64,000 nt of DNA. Source: Xanthomarina sp. F1114. Lineage in GTDB: Bacteria; Bacteroidota; Bacteroidia; Flavobacteriales; Flavobacteriaceae. The first letter of the stretch is position 1; each line of letters starts with the position of its first letter. Of this stretch, positions 46,814 to 56,057 are shown piece after piece. The position numbers and the translations under genes are program-made. The stretch spans positions 124,001 to 188,000 of the forward strand of contig NZ_JAPMLL010000005.1 of assembly GCF_026410255.1 (NCBI RefSeq). The letters are read 5' to 3'. The notes under the pieces were generated by a model that saw nothing but the letters and a program-made list of their open reading frames with translations, was not told where the DNA came from and made no database searches.

Positions 46814-47635
46814 TTATTCGGTTCCTTTTACAAAAGCTTCCATAACTTCATTACTTACTCCCATATTACTAAAACCACCATCGTGGTATAAGTTTTGTAA
46901 AGTTACCATTTTTGTTAAATCGCTAAACATAGCTACCGTATAATTAGCACAATCTAAGGCAGTTGCATTTCCTAGAGGCGACATTTTATCAGCATAGGCA
47001 ATAAAACCATCAAATCCTTTTACCCCACTTCCAGCTGTTGTTGGAGTTGGAGATTGCGAAATAGTATTAACACGAACTGTTTTTTCTTTTCCAAAGAAAT
47101 ATCCAAAACTTCTAGCAACACTTTCTAAATAAGCCTTATTATCTGCCATATCGTTATAATCTGGAAATACACGTTGAGATGCCATATAAGTTAAGGCAAT
47201 AATGCTTCCCCATTTATTCATGGCGTCCTTTTTGTATAAAGTTTGCATCACCTTATGAAAAGACATAGCTGAAATATCTGTTCCTTTTTGAGTCCAATCG
47301 TAATTTTGATCTGTGTACGAGTTTCCTTTTCTCACGTTAATAGACATTCCAATAGAATGTAAAACGAAATCTAATTTACCTCCTAAAATTTCTACTGCCT
47401 CATCGACTAACTTTTCTAAGTCTTCCAATGAAGTGGCATCTGCAGGAATAATTTGTGAACCAGTTTTCTCGGCTAATGCGTTTATTTGCCCCATTCTTAA
47501 AGCTACTGGTGCATTTGTTAAAACAAAGGTTCCTCCTTCTTCATGAACACGTTCTGCTGTTTTCCAAGCTATAGAGTTTTCGTCGAGTGCTCCAAATATA
47601 ATTCCTCTTTTTCCTTTCAATAAGTTATTAGACAT
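46814..47635 (-). CDS. fabI: Enoyl-[acyl-carrier-protein] reductase (FabI)
   Basis: A 273-residue SDR-type, NADH-dependent enzyme for the last reduction in fatty acid elongation. The cofactor loop GALDENSIAWKTAERV (15-30) is the FabI variant of the Rossmann motif. The active site is Tyr160-x6-Lys167 (YNDMADNK), with Tyr150 before it. SQSPTPTTAGSGVKGF follows. It is monocistronic, with a TAACTTTG box 42 bases upstream. Confidence 0.95.
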   Translation of the reverse strand: MSNNLLKGKRGIIFGALDENSIAWKTAERVHEEGGTFVLTNAPVALRMGQINALAEKTGSQIIPADATSLEDLEKLVDEAVEILGGKLDFVLHSIGMSINVRKGNSYTDQNYDWTQKGTDISAMSFHKVMQTLYKKDAMNKWGSIIALTYMASQRVFPDYNDMADNKAYLESVARSFGYFFGKEKTVRVNTISQSPTPTTAGSGVKGFDGFIAYADKMSPLGNATALDCANYTVAMFSDLTKMVTLQNLYHDGGFSNMGVSNEVMEAFVKGTE

Positions 47636-47677
47636 AGTGCTAGTTATTTTTGTTTAGTGTTACGTTTTTATAGTAGT

Positions 47678-47685
47678 CAAAGTTA
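47678..47685 (-). promoter_or_regulatory. Putative -7 promoter element of fabI
   Basis: TAACTTTG on the minus strand, 42 bases before the fabI ATG. Confidence 0.4.
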
Positions 47686-47721
47686 ATAAAACTTTCACCT
47701 ATATTCTTAAGTATTATTTTT

Positions 47722-49374
47722 TTAATTAAGCAATTGCTTGGCATGAGCTAAGGCAGAACTTGAAACTTCTGTTCCACCAAGCATCTGCGCTAATTCTACC
47801 AAACGTTCGTCGTAGTTTAACTCCTTCAAGTTTGATATAGTAAAATTGTCCACATCTTCTTTATACACTTTAAAATGTGTATGACCTTTAGCTGCAATTT
47901 GTGGAATATGAGTAATAGCAAATACTTGCATATATTGACTCATATCTAACATAATCATTCCCATTTTATTAGTGATTTCGCCAGAAACACCAGAATCAAT
48001 TTCATCAAACATAATAGTAGGTAATTGTTTGTATTTAGACAGAATAGATTTTATGGCCAGCATAATTCTAGAAAGTTCCCCACCAGAAGCTGCTTTTTTA
48101 AGCTCGTTAAACTGCCCGCCTTTATTGGCTGTAAATAAAAACGACAATTCGTCTTTTCCATTAGCTAAATACACATTACTTGAGTTTAAAGAAATTTCAA
48201 ACCTGGCATTTGGCATCCCTAATGTGCTTAAAATTTGTTCTAATTGCTTTGTTAACTTCGGAATAGCTTTTAGTCGGTTATCATGAAGTTTCTTAGCATG
48301 TTTACTCAAAAGGTTCTCTTCAGTTTTTAACTCTTCCTCCTTTTTCAGAATATTTTGGTCTAAATTTTCTGTATCTGAAACTTTTAAAGCAAGATTATCT
48401 TTTATTTCTATTAATTCTGAAACCGAAGATACCAAGTGTTTTTTTAATAGATTATTCAATAATAACAATTTAGTATTTACCTTCTCCAAACGTTCTGGAT
48501 CTGCATCTAGCTGGTCTTGAAGTTTGTCGATTTCCGTAAAAACATCATCTAATTCAATAAAACTACTTTCAATTCTTTCAGCAATACTTTCATATTTACT
48601 AGAGAAAGAACTTATTTTTGTGAAATTTGTTTTTAATTGTTTTAATAAGAATAAAACACCTATTTCCTCTTCGTTCATAACCTGAGATGCATGTAAAAGA
48701 GATTCTTTTATCTCTTCTACATTGCTTAAGGTTTCAAATTCTTCCTCCAGCATAACCAATTCATCTTCTATAAGGTTTGCTTCGGTTAATTCCTTTAATA
48801 AAAACGAATTGTAATCGTATTCCTTAAGAGCTTCTGCTTTAGAACTCAACAAAGCTTCTAACTCTTTATTACGTGCTTTATATTGTTTTAGCTGGAGCGC
48901 ATAAGTCTCTAACAACTCTTTATTGTTTGCTAAAGCATCGATAATTTCAAACTGAAAAGAATCGTCTACCAACTGAAGTGTTTCGTGCTGAGAATGAATA
49001 TCTATCAGTTTTTCGCCTAAAAGTTGCAAGCTACTTAGGTTTACAGGAGAATCATTTACAAAAGCTCTGGATTTACCTGAAGGTAAAATTTCTCTTCTTA
49101 TAATAGTTTGAGTTTCGTAATCAAGATCGTTGGACTGAAAAAAGTTTTTTAAATTATAGTTTGTAACATCGAAAACAGCTTCAATAATACATTTTTTTGA
49201 AGTATCTTTTATACTGTTTAAATCGGCCCTTTTTCCTAAAATAAGAGATAAACCTCCTAATAGGATAGATTTTCCTGCTCCGGTTTCTCCCGTAATAATA
49301 GAAAAACCTTGGTTAAAATTAACCTGAAGGCTATCTATTAAAGCATAATTTTTTATGGATAAAGATGTAATCAA
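47722..49374 (-). CDS. recN: DNA repair protein RecN
   Basis: A 550-residue SMC-like ATPase for double-strand break repair. Walker A GETGAGKS at 29-36, long coiled coils at about 150-360, ABC signature AASGGELSRIMLAIK near 430 and Walker B TIMFDEIDSGVSGE near 455. The start is TTG: the frame closes upstream at a stop within a few codons and no ATG gives the conserved N-terminus ITSLSIKNYALID. It is the last gene of the bamD-rpoZ-coaBC-DUF4835-recN row. Confidence 0.93.
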   Translation of the reverse strand: MITSLSIKNYALIDSLQVNFNQGFSIITGETGAGKSILLGGLSLILGKRADLNSIKDTSKKCIIEAVFDVTNYNLKNFFQSNDLDYETQTIIRREILPSGKSRAFVNDSPVNLSSLQLLGEKLIDIHSQHETLQLVDDSFQFEIIDALANNKELLETYALQLKQYKARNKELEALLSSKAEALKEYDYNSFLLKELTEANLIEDELVMLEEEFETLSNVEEIKESLLHASQVMNEEEIGVLFLLKQLKTNFTKISSFSSKYESIAERIESSFIELDDVFTEIDKLQDQLDADPERLEKVNTKLLLLNNLLKKHLVSSVSELIEIKDNLALKVSDTENLDQNILKKEEELKTEENLLSKHAKKLHDNRLKAIPKLTKQLEQILSTLGMPNARFEISLNSSNVYLANGKDELSFLFTANKGGQFNELKKAASGGELSRIMLAIKSILSKYKQLPTIMFDEIDSGVSGEITNKMGMIMLDMSQYMQVFAITHIPQIAAKGHTHFKVYKEDVDNFTISNLKELNYDERLVELAQMLGGTEVSSSALAHAKQLLN

Positions 49375-49455
49375 AAGAATTTCTAGAATTTAGGTTAAAG
49401 ATAGTTAATTTCAAGAAAAAGCCTTGTTGTAGTTCTTACTTGTATAATAGTAAGC

Positions 49456-50343
49456 TTAGAATTTTATTTCCCGCCATTGGCCAGAATACATAGGAGCAAT
49501 ATTGTTAAGAACATCTATTAGCTTTGTAATTTCTACTTGAGGTCCTGCACTAAATATATCTGTTATTTCGTCTGCCTTGGCATCAAAAAATGTTCTTAAA
49601 AGAAACGAATTAGGCCGTACCCTATTCATGGCTTCCAAACTTATTAAAGAATTAGCGATATTAGATTTAGCTTCCTTTTGGTTTTCACTCATTAAATCTA
49701 AACCTTCTCTATGATATTGATACATAACTTTTCTGTAGCCCTCAAAAGTTTGAGATAGCATATTGTCTACTAACATATATCTAGATTGGTTACCGTCGCT
49801 TAATTTCCATCCTTTGGTATTTTCTACCTGAGAGTAATTTACTATGGTTTGAGCTTGTCTAAAATATGGATCTCCACCGTTTAACTCGAAGGTATCCGCA
49901 TCTATTCCTAAAATCATATAGACATGGAAAGCTAAGACCGAAATTAAATTAGATTCGAAGGAATTAGGGTTAAAAACCATATTCTGAAATTCCAGATATC
50001 TAAAAGTAAAGTCTTTATCGTTTACGTTATGAACTGTTGTTGTATAAGACGATCCATAAACAGGTCTTGAAGATTGCACTTGAATAGTAGCCTTAAAAAC
50101 ATCTCCCGAATGTTCTGTAATATTAATAAACATAGAACTTTCAATACGCTCCTGCGAAGAGAACTCCTTATCTGTCCATTTAGTGGTATTTACAAACTCG
50201 AAAATTTGATTTTCTAAGGTCTTAAAAACAGGTAAGTTACTGTTTCCTGTTTGGTCTGCATTAATAACTACCTTACAGTTTAATTCTTGTGCTTGGATTG
50301 AAAAACTAGAACACAGCAATAAAAATATGAAAATCCTATTCAT
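49456..50343 (-). CDS. DUF4835 family exported protein (PorD-like)
   Basis: 295 residues, signal peptide about 1-18 (ending IQAQ). The mature part has LNCKVVINADQTGNSN near the N-terminus and GGDPYFRQAQTIVNYS near 165, both typical of DUF4835. Some annotation schemes call the family PorD and link it to type IX secretion; I cannot confirm a T9SS role from sequence. It overlaps the coaBC stop by 8 bases. Its place between coaBC and recN is a conserved flavobacterial order as far as I recall. Confidence 0.78.
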   Translation of the reverse strand: MNRIFIFLLLCSSFSIQAQELNCKVVINADQTGNSNLPVFKTLENQIFEFVNTTKWTDKEFSSQERIESSMFINITEHSGDVFKATIQVQSSRPVYGSSYTTTVHNVNDKDFTFRYLEFQNMVFNPNSFESNLISVLAFHVYMILGIDADTFELNGGDPYFRQAQTIVNYSQVENTKGWKLSDGNQSRYMLVDNMLSQTFEGYRKVMYQYHREGLDLMSENQKEAKSNIANSLISLEAMNRVRPNSFLLRTFFDAKADEITDIFSAGPQVEITKLIDVLNNIAPMYSGQWREIKF

Positions 50344-51544
50344 GTAATTTTTTTATAATTTCGTTTAAAAGATCTTTTGCTACCTCTGCTTTAGATTTTA
50401 ATTTATAAGCGGTAATTTTATCTTTATCATCAATGATGGTTACTTTATTGGTTTCAGTTTTGAAACCTGCTCCTTTATCTTGTAACGAATTTAAAACAAT
50501 TAAATTTAAATTCTTTCTTTTTAATTTTCCTTTTGCATTTTCTAGCTCGTTTTCCGTTTCCAAAGCAAAACCTACTAGAATTTGATTTTTCTTGATAGCT
50601 CCTAATGATGCTAGAATGTCTTTTGTTTTTTCTAATTCAATAGTTAGACTTGGATCGTTTTTCTTTATTTTTTGATCGGCTACTAATTTAGGTCTGTAGT
50701 CGGCCACTGCTGCTGCCAAAATAGCCACATCTACCTGATTGAAATGCTTATGTGCTTCTAAATACATCTCTTCTGCAGAAGTAACAGGAAAAATTTTTAC
50801 TAAACTATGATTTAAGCTAAGATGTGTAGGTCCAGAAATTAAAACAACCTCAGCTCCTAGATTAGCAGAAGCGTTTGCTATTTCAAAGCCCATTTTCCCG
50901 CTAGAGTGATTTCCTATAAAACGTACAGGATCTAAAGCCTCGTATGTGGGTCCGGCAGTAATTAAAACTTTTTTACCATGAAGAGGTAACTTTTTAACTA
51001 TATCTTTTTCTATAAACGAAAGAATATCTTCAGGTTCTGCCATTCTACCTTCTCCATATAAACCGCTAGCCAACTCGCCACTTGTAGCTGGAATAATTAT
51101 ATTCCCATAGCTTTCCAATTTTATAAAAGATTGTTTTGTAGTTGGATGTTTATACATATCCAAATCCATAGCAGGCGCAAAATACACAGGGCATTTTGCC
51201 GATAAATAAGTAGCTAAAAGCAAATTATCGCAAGTGCCATTTGCCATTTTAGACAAGGTATTTGCTGTGGCAGGAGCAATAATAAAAAAATCTGCCCAAA
51301 GACCTAATTCTACGTGATTGTTCCATAAATCACTATCCACATCGTCAACAAATGTTGAGTGAACCGGGTTCTTGGACAAGGTAGAAAGTGTTAACGGAGT
51401 AACAAAGTCTTTTGCAGATGGTGTAATAACTACTTTTACATGAGCTCCTGTTTTTACAAAAAGCCGAACTAATGAAGCAGCCTTATAAGCGGCAATTCCA
51501 GCACTAATGCCTAAAAGGATATTTTTGCCGCTTAATATAGACAT
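50336..51544 (-). CDS. coaBC: Bifunctional phosphopantothenoylcysteine decarboxylase/synthetase (CoaBC)
   Basis: 402 residues. The N-terminal CoaC flavoprotein has GISAGIAAYKAASLVR (12-27), the His in NNHVELGLWAD near 75, APATANTLSKMANG and PAMDLDMY. The C-terminal CoaB domain has ITAGPTYEALDPVRFIGNHS near 195, SGKMG and the KKND loop near 290. It adds cysteine to 4'-phosphopantothenate and decarboxylates it. It starts 5 bases after the rpoZ stop. Confidence 0.96.
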   Translation of the reverse strand: MSILSGKNILLGISAGIAAYKAASLVRLFVKTGAHVKVVITPSAKDFVTPLTLSTLSKNPVHSTFVDDVDSDLWNNHVELGLWADFFIIAPATANTLSKMANGTCDNLLLATYLSAKCPVYFAPAMDLDMYKHPTTKQSFIKLESYGNIIIPATSGELASGLYGEGRMAEPEDILSFIEKDIVKKLPLHGKKVLITAGPTYEALDPVRFIGNHSSGKMGFEIANASANLGAEVVLISGPTHLSLNHSLVKIFPVTSAEEMYLEAHKHFNQVDVAILAAAVADYRPKLVADQKIKKNDPSLTIELEKTKDILASLGAIKKNQILVGFALETENELENAKGKLKRKNLNLIVLNSLQDKGAGFKTETNKVTIIDDKDKITAYKLKSKAEVAKDLLNEIIKKLHE

Positions 51545-51549
51545 CTTGT

Positions 51550-51879
51550 TTATGCTTGAGTATCGTCTTCTGTGTTTCTGTAATAAATTTTATTATCTAA
51601 CCATTCTTGCACTGCTAAAGCGTAAGGTTTTGGTAGTTTTTCATAAAATTTAGAAACTTCAATTTGCTCTTTGTTTTCAAAGATTTCTTCTAAACTATCG
51701 TTAAAAGTTGCAAATTCTTCAAGTTTTTCAATTAACTCTTTTTTAATTTCAGAATTAATTTGTTCTGCTCTTCTAGCAATAATGGAAATAGCCTCGTAAA
51801 TGTTACCAGTAGGCTCGTCTATTTTATTTCTGTTGTATGTAATTGTATTAACAGGAGCTTTGATTTTTTTTAAATCCAT
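51550..51879 (-). CDS. rpoZ: DNA-directed RNA polymerase subunit omega (Bacteroidota type)
   Basis: 109 residues. NIYEAISIIARRAEQINSEI at about 27-46 is the omega/Rpb6 helix pattern (YE(A/V)hxIhaxRAxQI). The C-terminal PKPYALAVQEWLDNKI is the Bacteroidota-specific extension. Between bamD and coaBC on the same strand, with 10 bases from the bamD stop. This position is typical for the phylum. Confidence 0.88.
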   Translation of the reverse strand: MDLKKIKAPVNTITYNRNKIDEPTGNIYEAISIIARRAEQINSEIKKELIEKLEEFATFNDSLEEIFENKEQIEVSKFYEKLPKPYALAVQEWLDNKIYYRNTEDDTQA

Positions 51880-51889
51880 TTTATTCTAT

Positions 51890-52702
51890 TTAGCTTTTAG
51901 TACTATATTCTTCTAATTCTTTATTAATATCTTCTAACATTTCATTAGCCTCTTCCATACGTTCAGAATCACCATAATTCTTTTTGTAGTTATTGTAGTA
52001 GCTTTTGGCTTTTTCCAAACGTTCTTTTTTCTTAGATTCTATACTATTCATAGATACTTTATATGCAGAATCTAATTTGTAGAAAAATGCATCTTCTCTA
52101 TATACTGAACCTGGAAAATCTAAAATAAAATTATCGAATGCTTTAATTGACGCATTATAATCTCCAGTATATCCAGCAATTTTATTGTATTGCTTTGCTA
52201 TCTCGTAGGCTTTCAATTCTAATTTAAAATCTAAATCTTGGATTAACTTATTTGCTTCTGGAACATACTCTGAGTCCGGAAATAAATTAATAAATACTTG
52301 TAATTTATCTATAGCATCTCTAGTTTCTGTTTGATCCTTAGAATGAACAGGCGATAGCATATAAGTGGCTTTACCACTTAAAAAAGCTGCTTCGTCTACT
52401 TTTTCACTGTCTGGGTAAGCTGAAGCAAAACGCTCGAATTGGTAACTAGCCAAATAATAGTCTTTCATTTCATAAAAACTATTAGAGTATAAAAACATCA
52501 ACTTTTCGGCTTGTGGTTTCCCGCGATAATTAGGAACAATTTGAGCAAAAAGTTTATTTGCTTTCGCATATTTCCCTTTATTATAGAGCTCTTCCCCTAC
52601 TTTAAACTTTTGGGCAACATCTGGCTTTTTTAAGGCTTTTTGATAGGAGCTACAAGAACTTAAAACAGTGAAAGTTATAAATAAATAAAAAAGTTTCTTC
52701 AT
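51890..52702 (-). CDS. bamD: Outer membrane protein assembly factor BamD
   Basis: A 270-residue lipoprotein. The signal peptide ends in LSSC (Cys17), so it is acylated. TPR-type helical repeats cover about 35-240, with KFKVGEELYNKGKYAKANKL, SYQFERFASAYPDSEKVDEA and FINLFPDSEYVPEANKLI showing the typical (A/F)xxYPxS turns. It works with BamA in inserting barrel proteins. First gene of the five-gene row ending with recN; a TAATTTTG promoter box lies 17 bases upstream. Confidence 0.92.
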   Translation of the reverse strand: MKKLFYLFITFTVLSSCSSYQKALKKPDVAQKFKVGEELYNKGKYAKANKLFAQIVPNYRGKPQAEKLMFLYSNSFYEMKDYYLASYQFERFASAYPDSEKVDEAAFLSGKATYMLSPVHSKDQTETRDAIDKLQVFINLFPDSEYVPEANKLIQDLDFKLELKAYEIAKQYNKIAGYTGDYNASIKAFDNFILDFPGSVYREDAFFYKLDSAYKVSMNSIESKKKERLEKAKSYYNNYKKNYGDSERMEEANEMLEDINKELEEYSTKS

Positions 52703-52719
52703 AATTTTTAAACAGGAGG

Positions 52720-52727
52720 CAAAATTA
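52720..52727 (-). promoter_or_regulatory. Putative -7 promoter element of the bamD operon
   Basis: TAATTTTG on the minus strand, 17 bases before the bamD ATG. Confidence 0.45.
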
Positions 52728-52809
52728 AGCTATTTTAATGGATTTTAAAAATATTATTTTAAGCTAAAATAAACGCTTAAACACGCTTTATTTAAGGTTT
52801 AAGGATAAT

Positions 52810-53697
52810 TTAACTTTTTTGCAATTTTTTTATAAATCCTTCTATCTTCAGTTTTAAGGAATCTGTAGCTGGAACTAAAGGTAATCTTACGGTATCTTTA
52901 CAAAGTTTTATTTGCTCTAATACAGCTTTAATTCCCGACGGATTGTTTTCAGAAAAAATTAAAGAAATTACATCCAAAAATTGATAATGAATCTTATAAG
53001 CTTGATTAGAGTTACCTTCTAATCCTAATTTAATCATTTTTGAAAACTCTTTAGGAAAAGCTTGACCTATAACCGAAATCACTCCTACTCCACCCGCTAA
53101 AGTTACCGGTAAAGCTAGATCGTCATCGCCTGAAATAATTGAGAAATTTTCTGGTTTATTTTTAATTAATTGAAAATATTGTCCTAAACTTCCAGCAGCT
53201 TCTTTAATAGCAACAATATTATCAAAGTCTGTGGCTAATCTAATTACTGTTTCTGGCAACATATTAGAGGCTGTTCTTCCAGGAACATTATATAAGACTA
53301 TAGGTCTTGGTGAGGCCAAAGAAATAGCTTTAAAATGCTGGTAAATCCCTTCTTGAGTAGGCTTACTATAGGCTGGAGAGACCGACAAAATTGCGGAAAT
53401 ATGCGTGAAATCTGTTGATTTTAATTCTTCAAGTACATCGGCTGTATTGTTTCCTCCAATTCCCAAGACTAACGGCACACGATTGTTATTAGTTTTAACT
53501 ATAGTAGCAATTATCTCTTTTTTCTCCTCCTTTGTAACAGTAACACTTTCTCCTGTTGTTCCACTAATTACTATATAATTGGTTCCGTTTTCTATATTAA
53601 AATTTACAATACTTCTTAAGGCTTCATGATCGACACTTAAGTCGTTTTTAAATGGTGTTATAATGGCAATCCCTAAACCTGATAATTTGTTTTTCAT
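52810..53697 (-). CDS. dapA: 4-hydroxy-tetrahydrodipicolinate synthase (DapA)
   Basis: A 295-residue TIM-barrel aldolase condensing pyruvate with aspartate semialdehyde in lysine/diaminopimelate synthesis. Schiff-base Lys165 in VAIKEAAGS, Tyr136 in VLYNVPGRT, Thr47-Thr48 in SGTTGES. All active-site residues are present. Its ATG overlaps the stop of the DUF6913 gene by 4 bases, so the two are translationally coupled. Confidence 0.96.
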   Translation of the reverse strand: MKNKLSGLGIAIITPFKNDLSVDHEALRSIVNFNIENGTNYIVISGTTGESVTVTKEEKKEIIATIVKTNNNRVPLVLGIGGNNTADVLEELKSTDFTHISAILSVSPAYSKPTQEGIYQHFKAISLASPRPIVLYNVPGRTASNMLPETVIRLATDFDNIVAIKEAAGSLGQYFQLIKNKPENFSIISGDDDLALPVTLAGGVGVISVIGQAFPKEFSKMIKLGLEGNSNQAYKIHYQFLDVISLIFSENNPSGIKAVLEQIKLCKDTVRLPLVPATDSLKLKIEGFIKKLQKS

Positions 53698-54218
53698 GAA
53701 TGTAATTTATTTAATACGTTTAAATATTTTTTTAATTCGGTTTTAAAAAGATCTAAATTCTCTAAATCGGCTTTAATAATTAAATCGTTAATCCGTTTAT
53801 CCATTTGAAAAACACCTACTTTAAATGGTGCTTTAGAGGCTGCAGTTAAATATTTTAACTCCAATACATCTGTTGCGTAATAACTAATTAACATATCGAA
53901 TTCAGTATCTAAAAAAGCTTGTAATTCGGTGTTATTTATTCTACCATTCCATGTAAAATCTTTCGTATTATAGCAAGTATCCCAAGAATAGTCTAACTTA
54001 TCTTTACTTTCTGTAAAAGCAATAATTTTCAGCTTATTAGACCTTACACTTATGGTTTGAGCCAAGGATTTTAAAGCTTCAAAATCGGTAGTTTCATCAG
54101 CGTTTAAAATTATTCCTATATGTTCTATTTTATCAGTATTAAAACGTGTTTCTCGTTTTTTTAAAATACTATTTAACTTCTTTTTTATAGATTTTTCTTT
54201 TAAACCCTTTAAAATCAT
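53694..54218 (-). CDS. DUF6913 family protein
   Basis: 174 residues from ATG at 54218, which fits the -7 element at 54239-54246; a longer start at 54260 does not. A basic N-terminal helix (KGLKEKSIKKKLNSILKKRETR) precedes an alpha/beta body with HIGIILNADETTDFEAL, FDMLISYYATDVLELKYLTA and FKVGVFQMDKRINDLII. The body faintly recalls glycosyltransferase-B folds, but no catalytic residues are clear. It is found upstream of dapA in related flavobacteria (recollection). Function unknown. Confidence 0.7.
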   Translation of the reverse strand: MILKGLKEKSIKKKLNSILKKRETRFNTDKIEHIGIILNADETTDFEALKSLAQTISVRSNKLKIIAFTESKDKLDYSWDTCYNTKDFTWNGRINNTELQAFLDTEFDMLISYYATDVLELKYLTAASKAPFKVGVFQMDKRINDLIIKADLENLDLFKTELKKYLNVLNKLHS

Positions 54219-54238
54219 TATATATTTATACTTTGTTA

Positions 54239-54246
54239 CAAAGGTA
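54239..54246 (-). promoter_or_regulatory. Putative -7 promoter element of DUF6913-dapA operon
   Basis: TACCTTTG on the minus strand, 20 bases before the ATG at 54218. Confidence 0.45.
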
Positions 54247-54290
54247 GTAAAAGTACTCACAAAAAATTATTAAAACACACATGTTTCATC

Positions 54291-55052
54291 ATGAACTTTA
54301 AACCTCTTTTTACACTAGTTTTTATTACATTTATTGTTGGTTGCAAACAAGAAACGCAACATTTAACACGAATTGAAGGAAAGCAAATTCCTATTACAGA
54401 TAGCTTAGAAACAGACGAGAAAATTGAGAGCTTTATAAAACCTTATAGAACTCATTTAAATAAAGATATGGACAGTGTAATTAGCTATGCTGCCGATACT
54501 TACTCTAAAAGTGATGGAGAGTTAAATACGGCGATAGGAAATCTATTTGCCGATGTTATGTTTGAGGAAGGAAATCCTGTTTTTAAAAAACGAACAGGAA
54601 AAGATATTGATATGGTTCTGGCCAATCATGGAGGTATTCGTGCCATTATTTCCGAAGGCAATATTACAACCAGAACAGCTTATGAAATAATGCCATTTGA
54701 AAATAGCATTGTTGTTGCTCCAATAAAAGGGAGTCAAGTAAACCAAATGATTGCTTATTTGCTTAGGGCAAAAAGAGCACATCCTATTTCTAAATTAAAA
54801 ATTGCCGTAGACAAAGACTATCAGTTAATAGAAGCAACTATAAACAACAAACCAATAGACACCTCTAAAACATATTATGTTGCCACTAACGATTACCTAT
54901 ATGACGGAGGAGATGGCATGGATTTCTTTCATCCAAGCGATACTTTATATGTGTTAAATTACAAAATACGAAATGCTTTTCTAGATTATTTCAAGAAACA
55001 CGATACAATTAATCCTGTGCGCGACGACAGGTTTATAAAGTTAGAAGAGTAG
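54291..55052 (+). CDS. 5'-nucleotidase C-terminal domain lipoprotein
   Basis: 253 residues. The signal peptide ends in the lipobox IVGC (Cys18). The remainder is the 5'-nucleotidase C-terminal substrate-binding domain: GELNTAIGNLFADVM near 70, MVLANHGGIR near 108, MPFENSIVV near 133, and YYVATNDYLYDGGDGMDFF near 205, which stacks the nucleoside base. There is no metallophosphatase domain; that half is encoded by the next gene 87 bases downstream. Together they probably form a split periplasmic UshA-like enzyme. Confidence 0.88.
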   Translation: MNFKPLFTLVFITFIVGCKQETQHLTRIEGKQIPITDSLETDEKIESFIKPYRTHLNKDMDSVISYAADTYSKSDGELNTAIGNLFADVMFEEGNPVFKKRTGKDIDMVLANHGGIRAIISEGNITTRTAYEIMPFENSIVVAPIKGSQVNQMIAYLLRAKRAHPISKLKIAVDKDYQLIEATINNKPIDTSKTYYVATNDYLYDGGDGMDFFHPSDTLYVLNYKIRNAFLDYFKKHDTINPVRDDRFIKLEE

Positions 55053-55090
55053 TAATTATAAAGCTTTCGTAAGGATCTGATATATTAAAA

Positions 55091-55113
55091 GCAATCGAAG
55101 TCGAAGAATGACA
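55091..55113. repeat. Possible degenerate REP-like fragment
   Basis: GCAATCGAAGTCGAAGAATG and then ACA resembles one arm of the REP-like unit described at 17701-17756. It lies between the two 5'-nucleotidase genes. The match is partial and not checked by search. Confidence 0.25.
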
Positions 55114-55139
55114 ACTAAAAAATAATTTATTTTAAACTC

Positions 55140-56057
55140 ATGAAAAGGAGAAATTTTATTCAAAAAACATCTGCAGCAACAGCTTTAGTAACCGTAGGAA
55201 GTTTAGGGCTATCATCTTTTGCATCTACTAAAAACGCGACAAAAATTACCATACTACATACCAACGATGTCCATAGTCATATCGATCCTTTTGGCCCGGA
55301 AGACGGCAGAAACCCAAATAAAGGAGGTGTTGCTAGAAGAGCAAGCCTGATTCAGGATATTAGAAATGAAAACCCAAATACACTTTTATTAGACGCTGGA
55401 GACATTTTTCAAGGCACCCCATATTTTAACTATTACGGGGGTGAATTGGAGTTTAAACTTATGAGTAAGTTAAAATATGACGCAGCAACTATAGGAAACC
55501 ACGACTTCGACAATGGTATTGATGGCTTATACGCGCAACTACCTCACGCTGAATTTGATTTTATTTCTGCCAATTACGATTTTAAAAACACCATCTTAGA
55601 CACACACGTTAAACCTTACAAAATATTTAATAAAGCTGGTATAAAAATTGGTGTTTTTGGAGTAGGTATAAAATTAGATGGACTAGTTTTAAAAGACCTC
55701 TACAAAGAAACTGTTTACCATGATCCTATTGAAATTGCTCAAGATATGAGTAGAATACTAAAAGAGGAAGAACAATGCGATTTGGTTATCTGTTTATCTC
55801 ATATTGGTTATAAGTATAGAAATAACCCTGATAAGCCTAGCGACTTAAAGCTTGCGGCTAACACAAAAGATATTGATTTAATTATTGGCGGACATACACA
55901 TACCTTTTTACCTAAGCCAACGGTTGCCCAAAATATTGAAAATAAAAATGTTCTTGTAAATCAAGTGGGCTGTTTTGGTATTAATTTAGGACGTATAGAT
56001 TTTACTTTTGATGCTGACAAAAACAAATCGGCAAATGGCGCTTCTATTATTGTCTAG
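55140..56057 (+). CDS. 5'-nucleotidase metallophosphatase domain protein, Tat signal
   Basis: 305 residues. The N-terminus MKRRNFIQK plus a hydrophobic stretch is a twin-arginine signal. The calcineurin-like catalytic domain has HTNDVHSH with Asp43 and His45, LDAGDIFQG near 85, GNHDFDN at 119-125, CLSHIGYKY near 219 and GGHTHTF at 250-256, so all metal ligands are present. The nucleotide-binding C-terminal half is absent and supplied by the upstream gene. It converges with the first YhhN-like gene, overlapping by 11 bases. Confidence 0.88.
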   Translation: MKRRNFIQKTSAATALVTVGSLGLSSFASTKNATKITILHTNDVHSHIDPFGPEDGRNPNKGGVARRASLIQDIRNENPNTLLLDAGDIFQGTPYFNYYGGELEFKLMSKLKYDAATIGNHDFDNGIDGLYAQLPHAEFDFISANYDFKNTILDTHVKPYKIFNKAGIKIGVFGVGIKLDGLVLKDLYKETVYHDPIEIAQDMSRILKEEEQCDLVICLSHIGYKYRNNPDKPSDLKLAANTKDIDLIIGGHTHTFLPKPTVAQNIENKNVLVNQVGCFGINLGRIDFTFDADKNKSANGASIIV

